Shown here piece by piece: positions 8,772-16,268 of a stretch of 64,000 bases of DNA. Positions within the stretch are counted from its first letter, which is position 1. The number at the start of each line of letters is the position of its first letter. Source of the DNA: CAG-238 sp934277695 (GTDB lineage: Bacteria; Bacillota; Clostridia; Peptostreptococcales; Anaerovoracaceae); assembly GCA_934277695.1 (NCBI GenBank), contig CAKQVG010000002.1, positions 236,015 through 300,014 of the forward strand. Direction: 5' to 3'. Below the pieces are notes generated by a model. The model had not been told where the DNA came from and did not search any database. It was given only the letters and a program-made list of their open reading frames with translations. Position numbers and translations under genes: made by a program.

Positions 8772-10313
8772 TTATTTGCTGCATTTATTCGTTTTGACCA
8801 CCTGCTTGAATACATTTTCAAAGCGGTTCAAGGCTTCATCTATGATTTCATCCGTGTCTGCCATGGATGTGTAAAGTCTGCTGCCTGCGAGCGTTACGAT
8901 TCCGTTTGCCATATATGCAGCGCCCATTCTTTCCATGGAATCCTTGCGTTCGTACATCATATCCTTGTTCTTAAGCAGGCCAATCGCAGATTTTGCAAGG
9001 CTGAAGGAGGAAAAATCAAAACTCATTGCACCGGTGCATTCGAGGTGAACGATGCTGCCTTGGTTATAGGCAACGAAAGGAAGTCCGTATCTTTCGATGA
9101 GTTCCTTCAGTCCGTCGGCAAGCCTGTCTCCTGCGCGGCCTGCGATTTCACATGCGCCCGTGCGGGCAATCTCGCAAATTGCCGTGTATCCTGCAAGTGC
9201 CGAAAGAGGGTTTGCCGCCAGAGTGCCGCCCACGTAAGCTCTGTGCTTGCCGCTTGCAAGCCCTGCTGCCATGAGCTGTGCATATTCTTTCTTGCCGCCT
9301 ACGCCGCCTGCCGCAGGGTATCCGCCGGCAACGATTTTTCCGAAAACGGTGAGATCCGGCACGACATCAAACAGTCCTTGAGCACCGGACAGTCCGACAC
9401 GGAAACCGGTAACAACTTCATCGAAGATGAGTAAAGCCCCGTACTTGTCGCAAAGCGCACGCACTCCCTTGTTGTAGTCAAAAGCAACCGGACGGGTTCC
9501 GCTTTCCGGACCGACTGGTTCCACGATAACCGCAGCCGTACCGCCCTTTAATTTATTTCTGCGGAGCATTCCCTCAAGCATGTTGAGATCGTTTGGCCGC
9601 ACTTCGTCCGTTTTTCCGTAAGCAGAGCCCGGTATGCCGTGCGATTCAAGCAGTCCGCGGCTTCCCGGAATTTTGAGTCCGTATACCATCTGATCCGACC
9701 AGCCGTGGTATGCACCACCGATTTTGATGATGCGCTTGTGGCCGGTTGCGATGCGGGCAATACGCAGTGCCGCCATGACGGATTCGGTTCCGCTCCCAAG
9801 CATACGGAACATTTCGACATTCGGCATATGCTTGTTGATTTCTTTCGCGATCAGAAGCTCGGCTTCGTGCAGGAGGCCGGTAACAGGGCCGCAGGTATCA
9901 AGCAGCTCGGTAACGGCCTTCCGAATCGGTTCGTAATTGCTTCCAAGGATTGTAGGACCGCCCGCCTGCAGAAAATCAATATACTCGTTGCCGTCCTGAT
10001 CATATAGATATGCACCCGAAGCCTTTGAAAAAGCAACCGGGAACGGCTTGTTAAATGCAAGATTATGCTGAACTCCGCCCGGAATGTAATCCTTTGCTTC
10101 TTCGTAGATTGCCCTTGATTTTTTACATTTTTCATCGTAATACTTCAGAATGGTGTTTTCGTAATAATCATCGTTTACCTCCCAGACAGGCTGCCCGGTA
10201 AGGTTGGAAAGTTTCTTGTTTATTTCCTGCGGATCGTCCCAGCGGAAAATGCCGGAGCCGTTTATGCCGGAAGTCGTATTTTCTTGTGTTGTTTTTTCTT
10301 CGTTTATGTTCAT
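8772..10313 (-). CDS. Class III PLP aminotransferase, glutamate-1-semialdehyde-aminomutase-like
   Basis: A 513-residue fold-type I PLP enzyme of the class III aminotransferase/HemL group. Seen: GSGTESVMAALRIAR (cofactor phosphate region), the PLP-ring Asp in IFDEVVTGFR, and the Schiff-base Lys in FGKIVAGGYPAAG. An extra N-terminal extension of about 60 residues precedes the usual start of the family. There are no haem genes nearby; it sits between a TetR regulator (4-base ATGA overlap) and an FGGY kinase. A role in converting an amino- or keto-sugar-like substrate is therefore more likely than haem synthesis. That is inference; the substrate cannot be read from the sequence. Confidence 0.85.
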   Translation of the reverse strand: MNINEEKTTQENTTSGINGSGIFRWDDPQEINKKLSNLTGQPVWEVNDDYYENTILKYYDEKCKKSRAIYEEAKDYIPGGVQHNLAFNKPFPVAFSKASGAYLYDQDGNEYIDFLQAGGPTILGSNYEPIRKAVTELLDTCGPVTGLLHEAELLIAKEINKHMPNVEMFRMLGSGTESVMAALRIARIATGHKRIIKIGGAYHGWSDQMVYGLKIPGSRGLLESHGIPGSAYGKTDEVRPNDLNMLEGMLRRNKLKGGTAAVIVEPVGPESGTRPVAFDYNKGVRALCDKYGALLIFDEVVTGFRVGLSGAQGLFDVVPDLTVFGKIVAGGYPAAGGVGGKKEYAQLMAAGLASGKHRAYVGGTLAANPLSALAGYTAICEIARTGACEIAGRAGDRLADGLKELIERYGLPFVAYNQGSIVHLECTGAMSFDFSSFSLAKSAIGLLKNKDMMYERKDSMERMGAAYMANGIVTLAGSRLYTSMADTDEIIDEALNRFENVFKQVVKTNKCSK

Positions 10314-10852
10314 AATGTTACCCCCTCGTATTGATCGGTTATAATCGCAAAAAGACTGCGAAATTCATCTTTCATTTTTTCTGCATCGAAAGGCAGAAGA
10401 TTGATATGATAATGGCTGATGAGCCCCAGATATGCGCCCATTACGGAAACCGCAAGTTCTTCCCTGCCGCCGAAAGCACTGCATACCGTGTGCTCGATGC
10501 ACGCGATGGGATTATTCTCTTCGCGGCTCAGGACAGCATTTTGAATCAGCTGCGTTGCCAGAAGCGGGTAGGCAGCGGTATCATCGATAAGCTTGTCGAA
10601 AAGTGCAAGGACTTTTTCCTTCCCGCAGATCCCTGTATTGTCAAAATATTCGGTCAAATCCTCGATTTCCTGTGAAAAAATCGCAAGCATGAGTTCTTTC
10701 GTTCCGCCGAAGTAGTTAAAAACCGTCGTGCGGCACACTCCGGCTTCATCGGCAATTTGTTTGAAGCTTACGTTCTCTACGCCGTATCGCTCGAAAAGAC
10801 CTTTGGCTGCGTGCATGATTTTTTGTTTGTTTTTTTCTTTCACGGCAGACAT
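10310..10852 (-). CDS. TetR/AcrR-family transcriptional regulator
   Basis: A 180-residue regulator with an N-terminal TetR helix-turn-helix (about residues 10-55: AAKGLFERYGVENVSF, then IADEAGVCRTTVFNYF) and a variable ligand-binding C-terminal domain. It is translationally coupled on both sides: its start shares one base with the GtrA stop, and its stop overlaps the aminotransferase ATG (ATGA). It is embedded in the operon whose promoter at 11381-11409 carries an overlapping 10-bp inverted repeat, so it very likely represses its own operon and responds to a pathway metabolite. That target is inferred from position only. Confidence 0.88.
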   Translation of the reverse strand: MSAVKEKNKQKIMHAAKGLFERYGVENVSFKQIADEAGVCRTTVFNYFGGTKELMLAIFSQEIEDLTEYFDNTGICGKEKVLALFDKLIDDTAAYPLLATQLIQNAVLSREENNPIACIEHTVCSAFGGREELAVSVMGAYLGLISHYHINLLPFDAEKMKDEFRSLFAIITDQYEGVTL

Positions 10853-11316
10853 CAGAGTTCCTCCCCGGCTTTCTTTCTTGCGCGTTTATTCGTGTTCAGC
10901 GAGCCGCGGTATACAAAGAAGCGATCGTACAGAAATTCGCTTGTAAGATTTGCTGCCATGGTCACCGCCAGAACCGCATATTCGTTCCAGCCGATATTTG
11001 TCAAGGCATTTCCCCACCAAGTGGAAAGGGGAGTAAACACGCAGTAGAATGCTGCCACCTTGAGCATCGCAACCGGCACATTGTTTGCGGATTTGAAAGT
11101 GAATTCCCTGTTAAGCGTGAAATTCCAGAGGACGGACAGGGTCAGCGCCGTCAGGTAGCAAGGTGTGTAAGGCAGTGATGTAAGCTCGTGCATAAGTGCA
11201 AATGTGATTGCCTGAATAATTCCGGCCGAAGCGGAAAAAAGCACAAACTTAATCACCTGCGCGGCATTTTCCTTCGATGTCAGAGTCTGATTCGGGATGT
11301 TTTTTTCTTCGTTCAT
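10852..11316 (-). CDS. GtrA-family membrane protein
   Basis: A 154-residue integral membrane protein with four predicted hydrophobic segments, matching the GtrA/DPMS family. GtrA proteins are thought to move lipid-linked sugars across the membrane or assist glycosyltransferases. Family hallmarks here are FVLFSASAGIIQAITFALMH near the N-terminus and NFTLNREFTF in the middle. It is the first gene of the operon with TetR, aminotransferase, kinase and aldolase and has an AGGAG ribosome site. A GtrA protein leading a sugar-kinase/aldolase operon is unusual and hints at surface-glycan or lipid-linked sugar chemistry. Confidence 0.8.
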   Translation of the reverse strand: MNEEKNIPNQTLTSKENAAQVIKFVLFSASAGIIQAITFALMHELTSLPYTPCYLTALTLSVLWNFTLNREFTFKSANNVPVAMLKVAAFYCVFTPLSTWWGNALTNIGWNEYAVLAVTMAANLTSEFLYDRFFVYRGSLNTNKRARKKAGEEL

Positions 11317-11345
11317 GGTTGTTCTCCTAATATATCCAAAAAGAA

Positions 11346-11409
11346 AATTGAACTGCGGTGCAATTTTGTACTACAGTTCAATTATGAAACGAACGGGCAG
11401 GAATGTCAA
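11346..11409 (-). promoter_or_regulatory. Promoter with overlapping inverted-repeat operator for the GtrA-TetR operon
   Basis: On the minus strand, TTGACA (11404-11409) and CATAAT (11381-11386) are separated by exactly 17 bases. The perfect 10-bp inverted repeat AATTGAACTG / CAGTTCAATT (11374-11383 and 11346-11355, 18-base spacer) overlaps the -10 and initiation region. This is the arrangement expected for an autoregulatory TetR operator, and the operon's second gene encodes a TetR protein. The promoter is well supported; assigning the TetR protein to it is inference. Confidence 0.7.
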
Positions 11410-11443
11410 TACATTTCGAGGGATATATAACAAAATTTGTTTG

Positions 11444-11473
11444 AGGCAGGGGCTCATTTATGAGCCCCTGCCT
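11444..11473. terminator. 14-bp hairpin between GtrA promoter and LytM peptidase gene
   Basis: A perfect 14-bp stem (11444-11457 with 11460-11473) with a 2-base loop lies immediately downstream of the minus-strand peptidase stop. There is no strong U-tract on either side, so termination is probable but not certain. Confidence 0.55.
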
Positions 11474-11478
11474 TGTGC

Positions 11479-12090
11479 CTATTCCAAGTATTCACCCGGA
11501 TCTATCGGCTCGTCGTCAAGCCAAAGTTCCAGATGCAGATGCGGGCCGGTAGACATACCCGTACTGCCGACGGTTCCAATCTGCGAGCCGGATTTAATCT
11601 CATCTCCCACAGAAACTTGCATTTCTTTCAGGCAGGCATAGACTGTGCTGAAACCGTCGGTATGATCGATTACGATATAGTTTCCACGCGATGCGCTAAA
11701 CTCTGCCGTTCTTACTTTGCCATCCGCTGCGGCAAGCACAGGAGTTCCTTCTTCAGCAATATAATCGATACCGTCATGTGCCGGAAATTCTTCGATATTG
11801 GTGTTTTTCGCTCCGAACGGGAGGCTGATTTTAAATGTGGCAGCATCAGCATCGGCGGGCGTTTCCTGCATAAAGAAATTTCCAAGACTGAATTTTTTTA
11901 CAGCATAAACGCTTCCACATCCCAAAAGCAGAATCAGCGCAACTGTGACTGCAAGCGTCAGGCATTTTCTCGAAAGTATCGGCTTTCGGCTGTTTTCTTT
12001 TTGATTCATTTTTTCCAAAATCCTTTCCGGAGTATCCTCAGGAGCTTTCAGATTTTGAAAGGCCTTCTTCATTTTTTCCTTATCACTCAT
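11479..12090 (-). CDS. Membrane-anchored LytM/M23 peptidase coupled to an ECF sigma factor
   Basis: A 203-residue protein: a charged cytoplasmic N-terminus (1-42), one membrane segment (about 43-64) and an extracytoplasmic M23/LytM domain. The zinc ligands look complete: H105-x3-D109 (HDGID) and HLH (184-186), so it may cut peptidoglycan cross-links. Its ATG overlaps the sigma factor stop (ATGA). The N-terminal segment, with its APEDTPERILEKMNQKE stretch, resembles the cytoplasmic part of ECF-operon anti-sigma proteins, so it could serve both as anti-sigma and wall hydrolase. The catalytic call is good; the anti-sigma idea is inference from topology and position. Confidence 0.8.
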   Translation of the reverse strand: MSDKEKMKKAFQNLKAPEDTPERILEKMNQKENSRKPILSRKCLTLAVTVALILLLGCGSVYAVKKFSLGNFFMQETPADADAATFKISLPFGAKNTNIEEFPAHDGIDYIAEEGTPVLAAADGKVRTAEFSASRGNYIVIDHTDGFSTVYACLKEMQVSVGDEIKSGSQIGTVGSTGMSTGPHLHLELWLDDEPIDPGEYLE

Positions 12091-12566
12091 ATGGATACCT
12101 CATCTTCCAAGTATTTTCTGAGTTCTTTTCTTGCGCGGGCAAGCCTTGTTCCGACCGTTCCTTGAGGAATTTCCAAAAGTTCTGCTATTTCATGTATCTG
12201 ATACCCCTCAAGATAATACAAAATCACCACAATGCGCTTTGCTTTGTCTAACCGCATAACGGCTGTAAACAAATCCTGATAGGATTTTTCCTCAAACGCC
12301 AGACGATCTGCGTAGTCGCTGATATTTTCCTGTTTGTGAGGCAGCCTGCGCCAAAACTTACGACATTCGTTGCAAGTGACCTTTGCAAGCCAGTTTTTGA
12401 TATGAGCTTGACTTTCAAAGACATAGTCCGTTTCGTACAGCCGCAAAAGCACATCTTGTGTGACATCTTCCGCATCCGACTGCGATTTCAGAAAACTGAA
12501 GGCAATACGAAAAATCATATCCATATGTTTTTCTGCAAGCAATTTGAACTCTTCCGTACCAAGCAT
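12087..12566 (-). CDS. ECF-type RNA polymerase sigma factor
   Basis: A 159-residue sigma-70-like factor. Region 2 is at about residues 8-75 (FSFLKSQSDAEDVTQDVLLRLYE) and region 4 at about 100-155 (YYLEGYQIHEIAELLEIPQGTVGTRLARARKEL), with no region 3. I start at 12566, where ATG follows AAGGGAGA with good spacing; an upstream in-frame start at 12629 has no such site and would add 21 low-complexity residues. It is coupled by ATGA overlap to a membrane-bound LytM peptidase that may control it, suggesting a cell-envelope stress or wall-remodelling regulon. Confidence 0.88.
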   Translation of the reverse strand: MLGTEEFKLLAEKHMDMIFRIAFSFLKSQSDAEDVTQDVLLRLYETDYVFESQAHIKNWLAKVTCNECRKFWRRLPHKQENISDYADRLAFEEKSYQDLFTAVMRLDKAKRIVVILYYLEGYQIHEIAELLEIPQGTVGTRLARARKELRKYLEDEVSI

Positions 12567-12644
12567 TAAATTTCTCCCTTGAAAAGCTTTTCTACTTGTA
12601 TTATCCATAAGAGTGCCGATTTTTTTCACTTCTCTTAAATTTTT

Positions 12645-13322
12645 TTAGAAAACGCTTTTTATCAGGAAAAACAGCACGGGAACGAGCAGGGAAGGGAGCA
12701 GGTTCATCGTCTTAAAGTCCTTGATTTTCAAAATCGAAATGCCCGAGGCCGCAATCAGAAAGCCGCCGACAATCGAAAGCTCTGTCATAAACGGGTCGGA
12801 GATGAATTCCGCAAGGAATCCCGCACCGAGGTAGATTCCGCCCTGCCACAGAAAAAGAACGACTGCGGCGGCTGCGATTCCAATGCCATAGGTGGACGCC
12901 AGAACCATAGAGGTTACAAGGTCAAGCGTTCCGTTTGTAAAGAGAAAGGTTTCGTCTCCGTATATTGCACTTTGAATCGGCCCGAGTATGGAAAGCGTTC
13001 CGATGCAAAAGAGCAGAATCGCGGTGGAAAGACCCTGCCCGAGTCCGCTTCCTCCTTTTTTATCTACAAGGCTTTGAAATTTACCGTCGATGTCAAGGCT
13101 TGTGCCGACAATGCTGCCGAGCGCAAGGCTGACGATGAACAAAACCGGAAACTGACTGTCCGGCATATTGTTGACGATGGAATTGATGCCGATTCCGCAG
13201 GCGGCAAGCCCCATCGCATCGAAAAGCACAGTCTGCTGCTTTTCCTTAAGTCCTTTTTTCAGGAAGCTTCCGACGATGCTTCCGATAATAATCATGGCTG
13301 TATTGTAAATGGTTCCGATCAT
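12645..13322 (-). CDS. DUF554-family membrane protein
   Basis: A 225-residue polytopic membrane protein, about six hydrophobic segments, of the DUF554/YqgA family; the N-terminal MIGTIYNTAMIIIGSIVG and the repeated small-residue helices are typical. Function is unknown, though some members have been proposed as transporters. The start is set at 13322, eight bases after AAGGAGG; an upstream GTG would sit on the ribosome site. Its LysR neighbour is divergent and may regulate it, which is only suggested by position. The 78 bases to the sigma factor gene hold no obvious terminator. Confidence 0.82.
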   Translation of the reverse strand: MIGTIYNTAMIIIGSIVGSFLKKGLKEKQQTVLFDAMGLAACGIGINSIVNNMPDSQFPVLFIVSLALGSIVGTSLDIDGKFQSLVDKKGGSGLGQGLSTAILLFCIGTLSILGPIQSAIYGDETFLFTNGTLDLVTSMVLASTYGIGIAAAAVVLFLWQGGIYLGAGFLAEFISDPFMTELSIVGGFLIAASGISILKIKDFKTMNLLPSLLVPVLFFLIKSVF

Positions 13323-13378
13323 GGCAGACACCTCCTTAAAGTTTTCTGAAAATTCATGCTTTGATTGTACACTTTTTC

Positions 13379-13407
13379 TTGTAAGTTGAGAAGCGACAGT
13401 TTATAAT
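13379..13407 (+). promoter_or_regulatory. Promoter for the LysR-family gene
   Basis: TTGTAA (13379-13384), a 17-base spacer, and TATAAT (13402-13407), about 50 bases before the LysR start. It lies in the divergent region shared with the DUF554 gene. Confidence 0.6.
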
Positions 13408-13455
13408 ATTGATATGATAAAAATTCACATCAGAACGGAGGCATAAAGAGGCAGT

Positions 13456-14349
13456 ATGGACGCAAAGAAAATTGAAATATTACTGGAAGCAATGGAGTCG
13501 GGGAGTCTGATGGCGGCTGCCGAGAAAAACGGATATACACCGTCGGGACTTTCACACCTTCTGCAGCGTCTGGAAGAGGAACTTGGAGTAAAGCTTGCAG
13601 AGCGAAACAACCGGGGAATCGCGCTCAGTGACGAAGGCGCGAGTCTGCTTCCGTATCTCAGAAAATGCGTGAATGCCTATCAGGATTTGGAAAGAGAGGC
13701 CGGAAAAATCGGGCAAAAGAAAGCGGAAATCCTGCATATTGCCGCTTACGCCAGCATTGCGAAGAACTGGATGCCGGAACTGATTGGTTTCTTTTCGCAA
13801 AAACATCCCGAAATCACTGTAGAACTGGAAGTTGTGGGCAGGCAGGAGCTTTACCGCAGCATGAAAAGCGGAAAATACAATCTGATTTTTGCGTGTGAAG
13901 ACAAATCCTGCGGATATAACTTTATTCCCCTTGCAGAGGATCGTTTTTTTGCGGTTCTTCCGCAAAGTTATGATGGAGACGACTGCTTTCCACTGAAAAA
14001 TTTCGAGAAATATCCTTTTATCATGCCGTCATACGGGGAAGATGTGGAAGTACACGAATTGTTTGCAGAATACGGAATTATGCCGAAACTGCTTCCTGCT
14101 ACGGCGGACGACCCCGTTATCATAGGAATGGTAGAAGGCGGCATGGGCGTCAGCATGATGTCTGAACTTGTGCTGCACGGCAGCGGGGAGCATGTCAAAA
14201 AACTTCCGGTAGAGCCGGCCGCTTTCCGTGAACTTGGGATTGTATACAAGGAAAGAAAACTCTTGAGTAAGGCGGAAAGGAGCTTTCTCGATTGCGTCAG
14301 GGATTATTTTCATCAAAAGGCACATAATAGCCTTCTTCCTGACGCTTGA
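13456..14349 (+). CDS. LysR-family transcriptional regulator
   Basis: A 297-residue LTTR: an N-terminal winged helix-turn-helix (about 1-60; ILLEAMESGSLMAAAEKNGYTPSG then LQRLEEELGVKL) followed by a periplasmic-binding-like effector domain beginning ILHIAAYASIAKNWMP near residue 93. LTTRs usually activate an adjacent divergent gene in response to a small molecule; the divergent neighbour here is the DUF554 membrane protein. The effector is unknown. The 3' end overlaps the convergent small polymerase-partner gene by 53 bases, so both reading frames use the same DNA there. Confidence 0.9.
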   Translation: MDAKKIEILLEAMESGSLMAAAEKNGYTPSGLSHLLQRLEEELGVKLAERNNRGIALSDEGASLLPYLRKCVNAYQDLEREAGKIGQKKAEILHIAAYASIAKNWMPELIGFFSQKHPEITVELEVVGRQELYRSMKSGKYNLIFACEDKSCGYNFIPLAEDRFFAVLPQSYDGDDCFPLKNFEKYPFIMPSYGEDVEVHELFAEYGIMPKLLPATADDPVIIGMVEGGMGVSMMSELVLHGSGEHVKKLPVEPAAFRELGIVYKERKLLSKAERSFLDCVRDYFHQKAHNSLLPDA

Positions 14350-14527
14350 CCGCCTGCTTCTGCGTTTTCGCAATGGCATCTTCGTATCCTGTGAGCGCGG
14401 CAAAGGGTGCAAACTGTGCCGCCCGCGCACTGCGAGGCATACGGGGGTGCTTTTTTGATTCCGGATGCGGAAGAGGAAGGATGTCTGCGTATTTGCTTTT
14501 TCCGTTTTTTTCAGGGTTTTCAATCAT
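14297..14527 (-). CDS. Small protein associated with Y-family polymerase
   Basis: A 76-residue protein with the core SARAAQFAPFAALTGYEDAI at about 33-52, a pattern I associate with small conserved proteins encoded next to DinB/UmuC polymerases in Firmicutes (YolD-like in context and size). It overlaps the polymerase stop by ATGA, so it is translated with it and should share the LexA-controlled promoter at 16103-16151. A role in modulating translesion synthesis is inferred from linkage; no enzymatic motif is visible. The C-terminal 17 codons overlap the convergent LysR gene. Confidence 0.75.
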   Translation of the reverse strand: MIENPEKNGKSKYADILPLPHPESKKHPRMPRSARAAQFAPFAALTGYEDAIAKTQKQAVKRQEEGYYVPFDENNP

Positions 14528-16050
14528 GCCTTGTGTCCTCCGATCTGTGCGTTGCGCTGCATTGCCGTCGCGCCTTCTTCCAAGTCTCTGCCTTTGACAA
14601 CCGCATTTTTTCCAAATTTCTGTTTGATGTCCAGCAGCGCCTGCTGGATGTTTTTTTCGCTTTCCGCATCTTGCGGTGTTTCATTTGAAGGTGCAGCCGG
14701 GCTGAACATATCAAGCTGCACTCCGCTTTCGGCAGTGAAGGCAGACTGTGGATCCTCCGCAGACGATGCCGATTCCGGCACAACATGGTTGGCGCAGATT
14801 GTCAGGCGACGGATCGTCAAAGACGGATTTCCGATTTCGCGGTAAAGGGAAGAAAGCGCCGCTGTGATTTCCTGCATGGAGGAAGTGGGGTGCGTAAGAT
14901 TCGCCGTTCCGTGCGCGTGCTTGGGAATCTTCCGACCGTAGCGGTCAATCGTCGTCTGACCGGAAAAAGCCGTTGCATCCACATTGTCGATGTCGTAACC
15001 CACAGTCAGAACGAGCTGGTCTGTGGTCAGTTTTTTCTCAAACAAGCTCAAAGCCATGTCTTCCGCCATTTCGCAGAGCACCAGATGCGCCTTTTCAAAA
15101 TCATAAGGACATTGCAGAACCTGACCGGAGCTTGTGCTGTTTGACTCCGGGCGATAGGCTTTGATTTCTGCCATCGTGCAAGGCTCGAATCCCCATGCGT
15201 GGTCAATCAGAAGCTCCGCATTGACTCCGAAAAGTTTGTAAAGCAGGTCCTCATTGTGAAAGTCGCTTGGCTTGCCGACAGAGCAGCGGGCAATATCGCC
15301 CATGGTGTGTATTCCTACCTTCGCAAGCTTGGAAGCATAGCCGTGTCCCACACGCCAGAAATCCGTAAGCGGCGTGTGGCTCCAAAGAAGCCGTCTGTAT
15401 GACATTTCATCAAGCTCGGCAATCCGCATCCCGTTTTCGTCTGCCGGAACATGCTTGGCATAGATATCCATGGCAATTTTAGCAAGGTACAGGTTCGTGC
15501 CGATTCCCGCCGTTGCCGTAATTCCGGTCGATTCAAAGACATCCGTCATCATTCGCATTGCAAGCTTTCGTCCCGAGAGCCCGTACAACTGCAGATAATC
15601 CGTTGCTTCAATAAAAACCTCATCGATCGAATAGACATGAATGTCCTCCGGCGCCACATACTTCAAATAGATATCATAAATTTTGGAACTGAGCTCAATG
15701 TAATGCACCATGCGGGGCGGAGCGGCGATAAAGTCGAGCGCAAGGGAAGAATCCGCGGCAAGCTCAGCCGCATCACAGGATTTTCCTGCAAAATTTCTTC
15801 GATGTGCCCTCGCAAGTCGAAGAGCATTTTCTTCTTTTACCTTTTGGATGACTTCAAAAAGGCGAGCTCTTCCGGGAATTCCGTAAGCCTTCAAGGAAGG
15901 AGAAACCGCAAGGCAGATGGTTTTTTCCGTGCGGCTTGCATCCGCGACCACGAGATTGGTGGTCATCGGGTCAAGACCGCGGCTCATGCACTCCGCCGAC
16001 GCATAAAAAGACTTTAAATCGATGGCGATGCAGCATCTCTGATTTTCCAT
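14524..16050 (-). CDS. Y-family translesion DNA polymerase (DinB/UmuC type)
   Basis: A 508-residue error-prone polymerase. Seen: IAIDLKSFYASAEC at residues 8-21 with the first metal-binding Asp, and the catalytic VYSIDEVFIE motif near residue 145. A long C-terminal part after the little-finger domain replaces the usual compact DinB end, closer to UmuC-like enzymes of Firmicutes. The start at 16050 follows a strong AAGGAGG; an upstream codon at 16092 lacks a site. A promoter with a LexA box lies directly upstream, so the gene should be DNA-damage induced. The coupled 76-residue partner follows. Confidence 0.93.
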   Translation of the reverse strand: MENQRCCIAIDLKSFYASAECMSRGLDPMTTNLVVADASRTEKTICLAVSPSLKAYGIPGRARLFEVIQKVKEENALRLARAHRRNFAGKSCDAAELAADSSLALDFIAAPPRMVHYIELSSKIYDIYLKYVAPEDIHVYSIDEVFIEATDYLQLYGLSGRKLAMRMMTDVFESTGITATAGIGTNLYLAKIAMDIYAKHVPADENGMRIAELDEMSYRRLLWSHTPLTDFWRVGHGYASKLAKVGIHTMGDIARCSVGKPSDFHNEDLLYKLFGVNAELLIDHAWGFEPCTMAEIKAYRPESNSTSSGQVLQCPYDFEKAHLVLCEMAEDMALSLFEKKLTTDQLVLTVGYDIDNVDATAFSGQTTIDRYGRKIPKHAHGTANLTHPTSSMQEITAALSSLYREIGNPSLTIRRLTICANHVVPESASSAEDPQSAFTAESGVQLDMFSPAAPSNETPQDAESEKNIQQALLDIKQKFGKNAVVKGRDLEEGATAMQRNAQIGGHKA

Positions 16051-16102
16051 TTTGCGAAGTCCTCCTTTCCTTGCAGACCGCTCTGATTTCAAAACAAAAC
16101 AG

Positions 16103-16151
16103 GAACAAATGTTCTTAAATAAATTATAGCAAGGACAAAGTTATCTTTCAA
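16103..16151 (-). promoter_or_regulatory. SOS promoter with LexA (Cheo) box
   Basis: On the minus strand: -35 TTGAAA (16146-16151), exact 17-base spacer, -10 TATAAT (16123-16128), then GAACAAATGTTC (16103-16114) over the start-site region. The last matches the Gram-positive LexA consensus GAAC-RNRY-GTTC in every specified position. Position and downstream polymerase fit direct LexA repression. Confidence 0.85.
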
Positions 16152-16193
16152 GCGGTATTCTTTGACAAAAAATAATATTTTTTGCAAAACATC

Positions 16194-16224
16194 TTGACTT
16201 GAACATTGGTGTTTGATTTATACT
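16194..16224 (+). promoter_or_regulatory. Possible promoter of the beta-helix gene cluster
   Basis: TTGACT (16194-16199) and TATACT (16219-16224) with a long 19-base spacer, about 45 bases upstream of the first secreted-protein gene. The spacing makes it a weak candidate. Confidence 0.4.
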
Positions 16225-16268
16225 GTTACTATAGAAAACATCCAAATACGAAAGATGGGAGATAAAAA

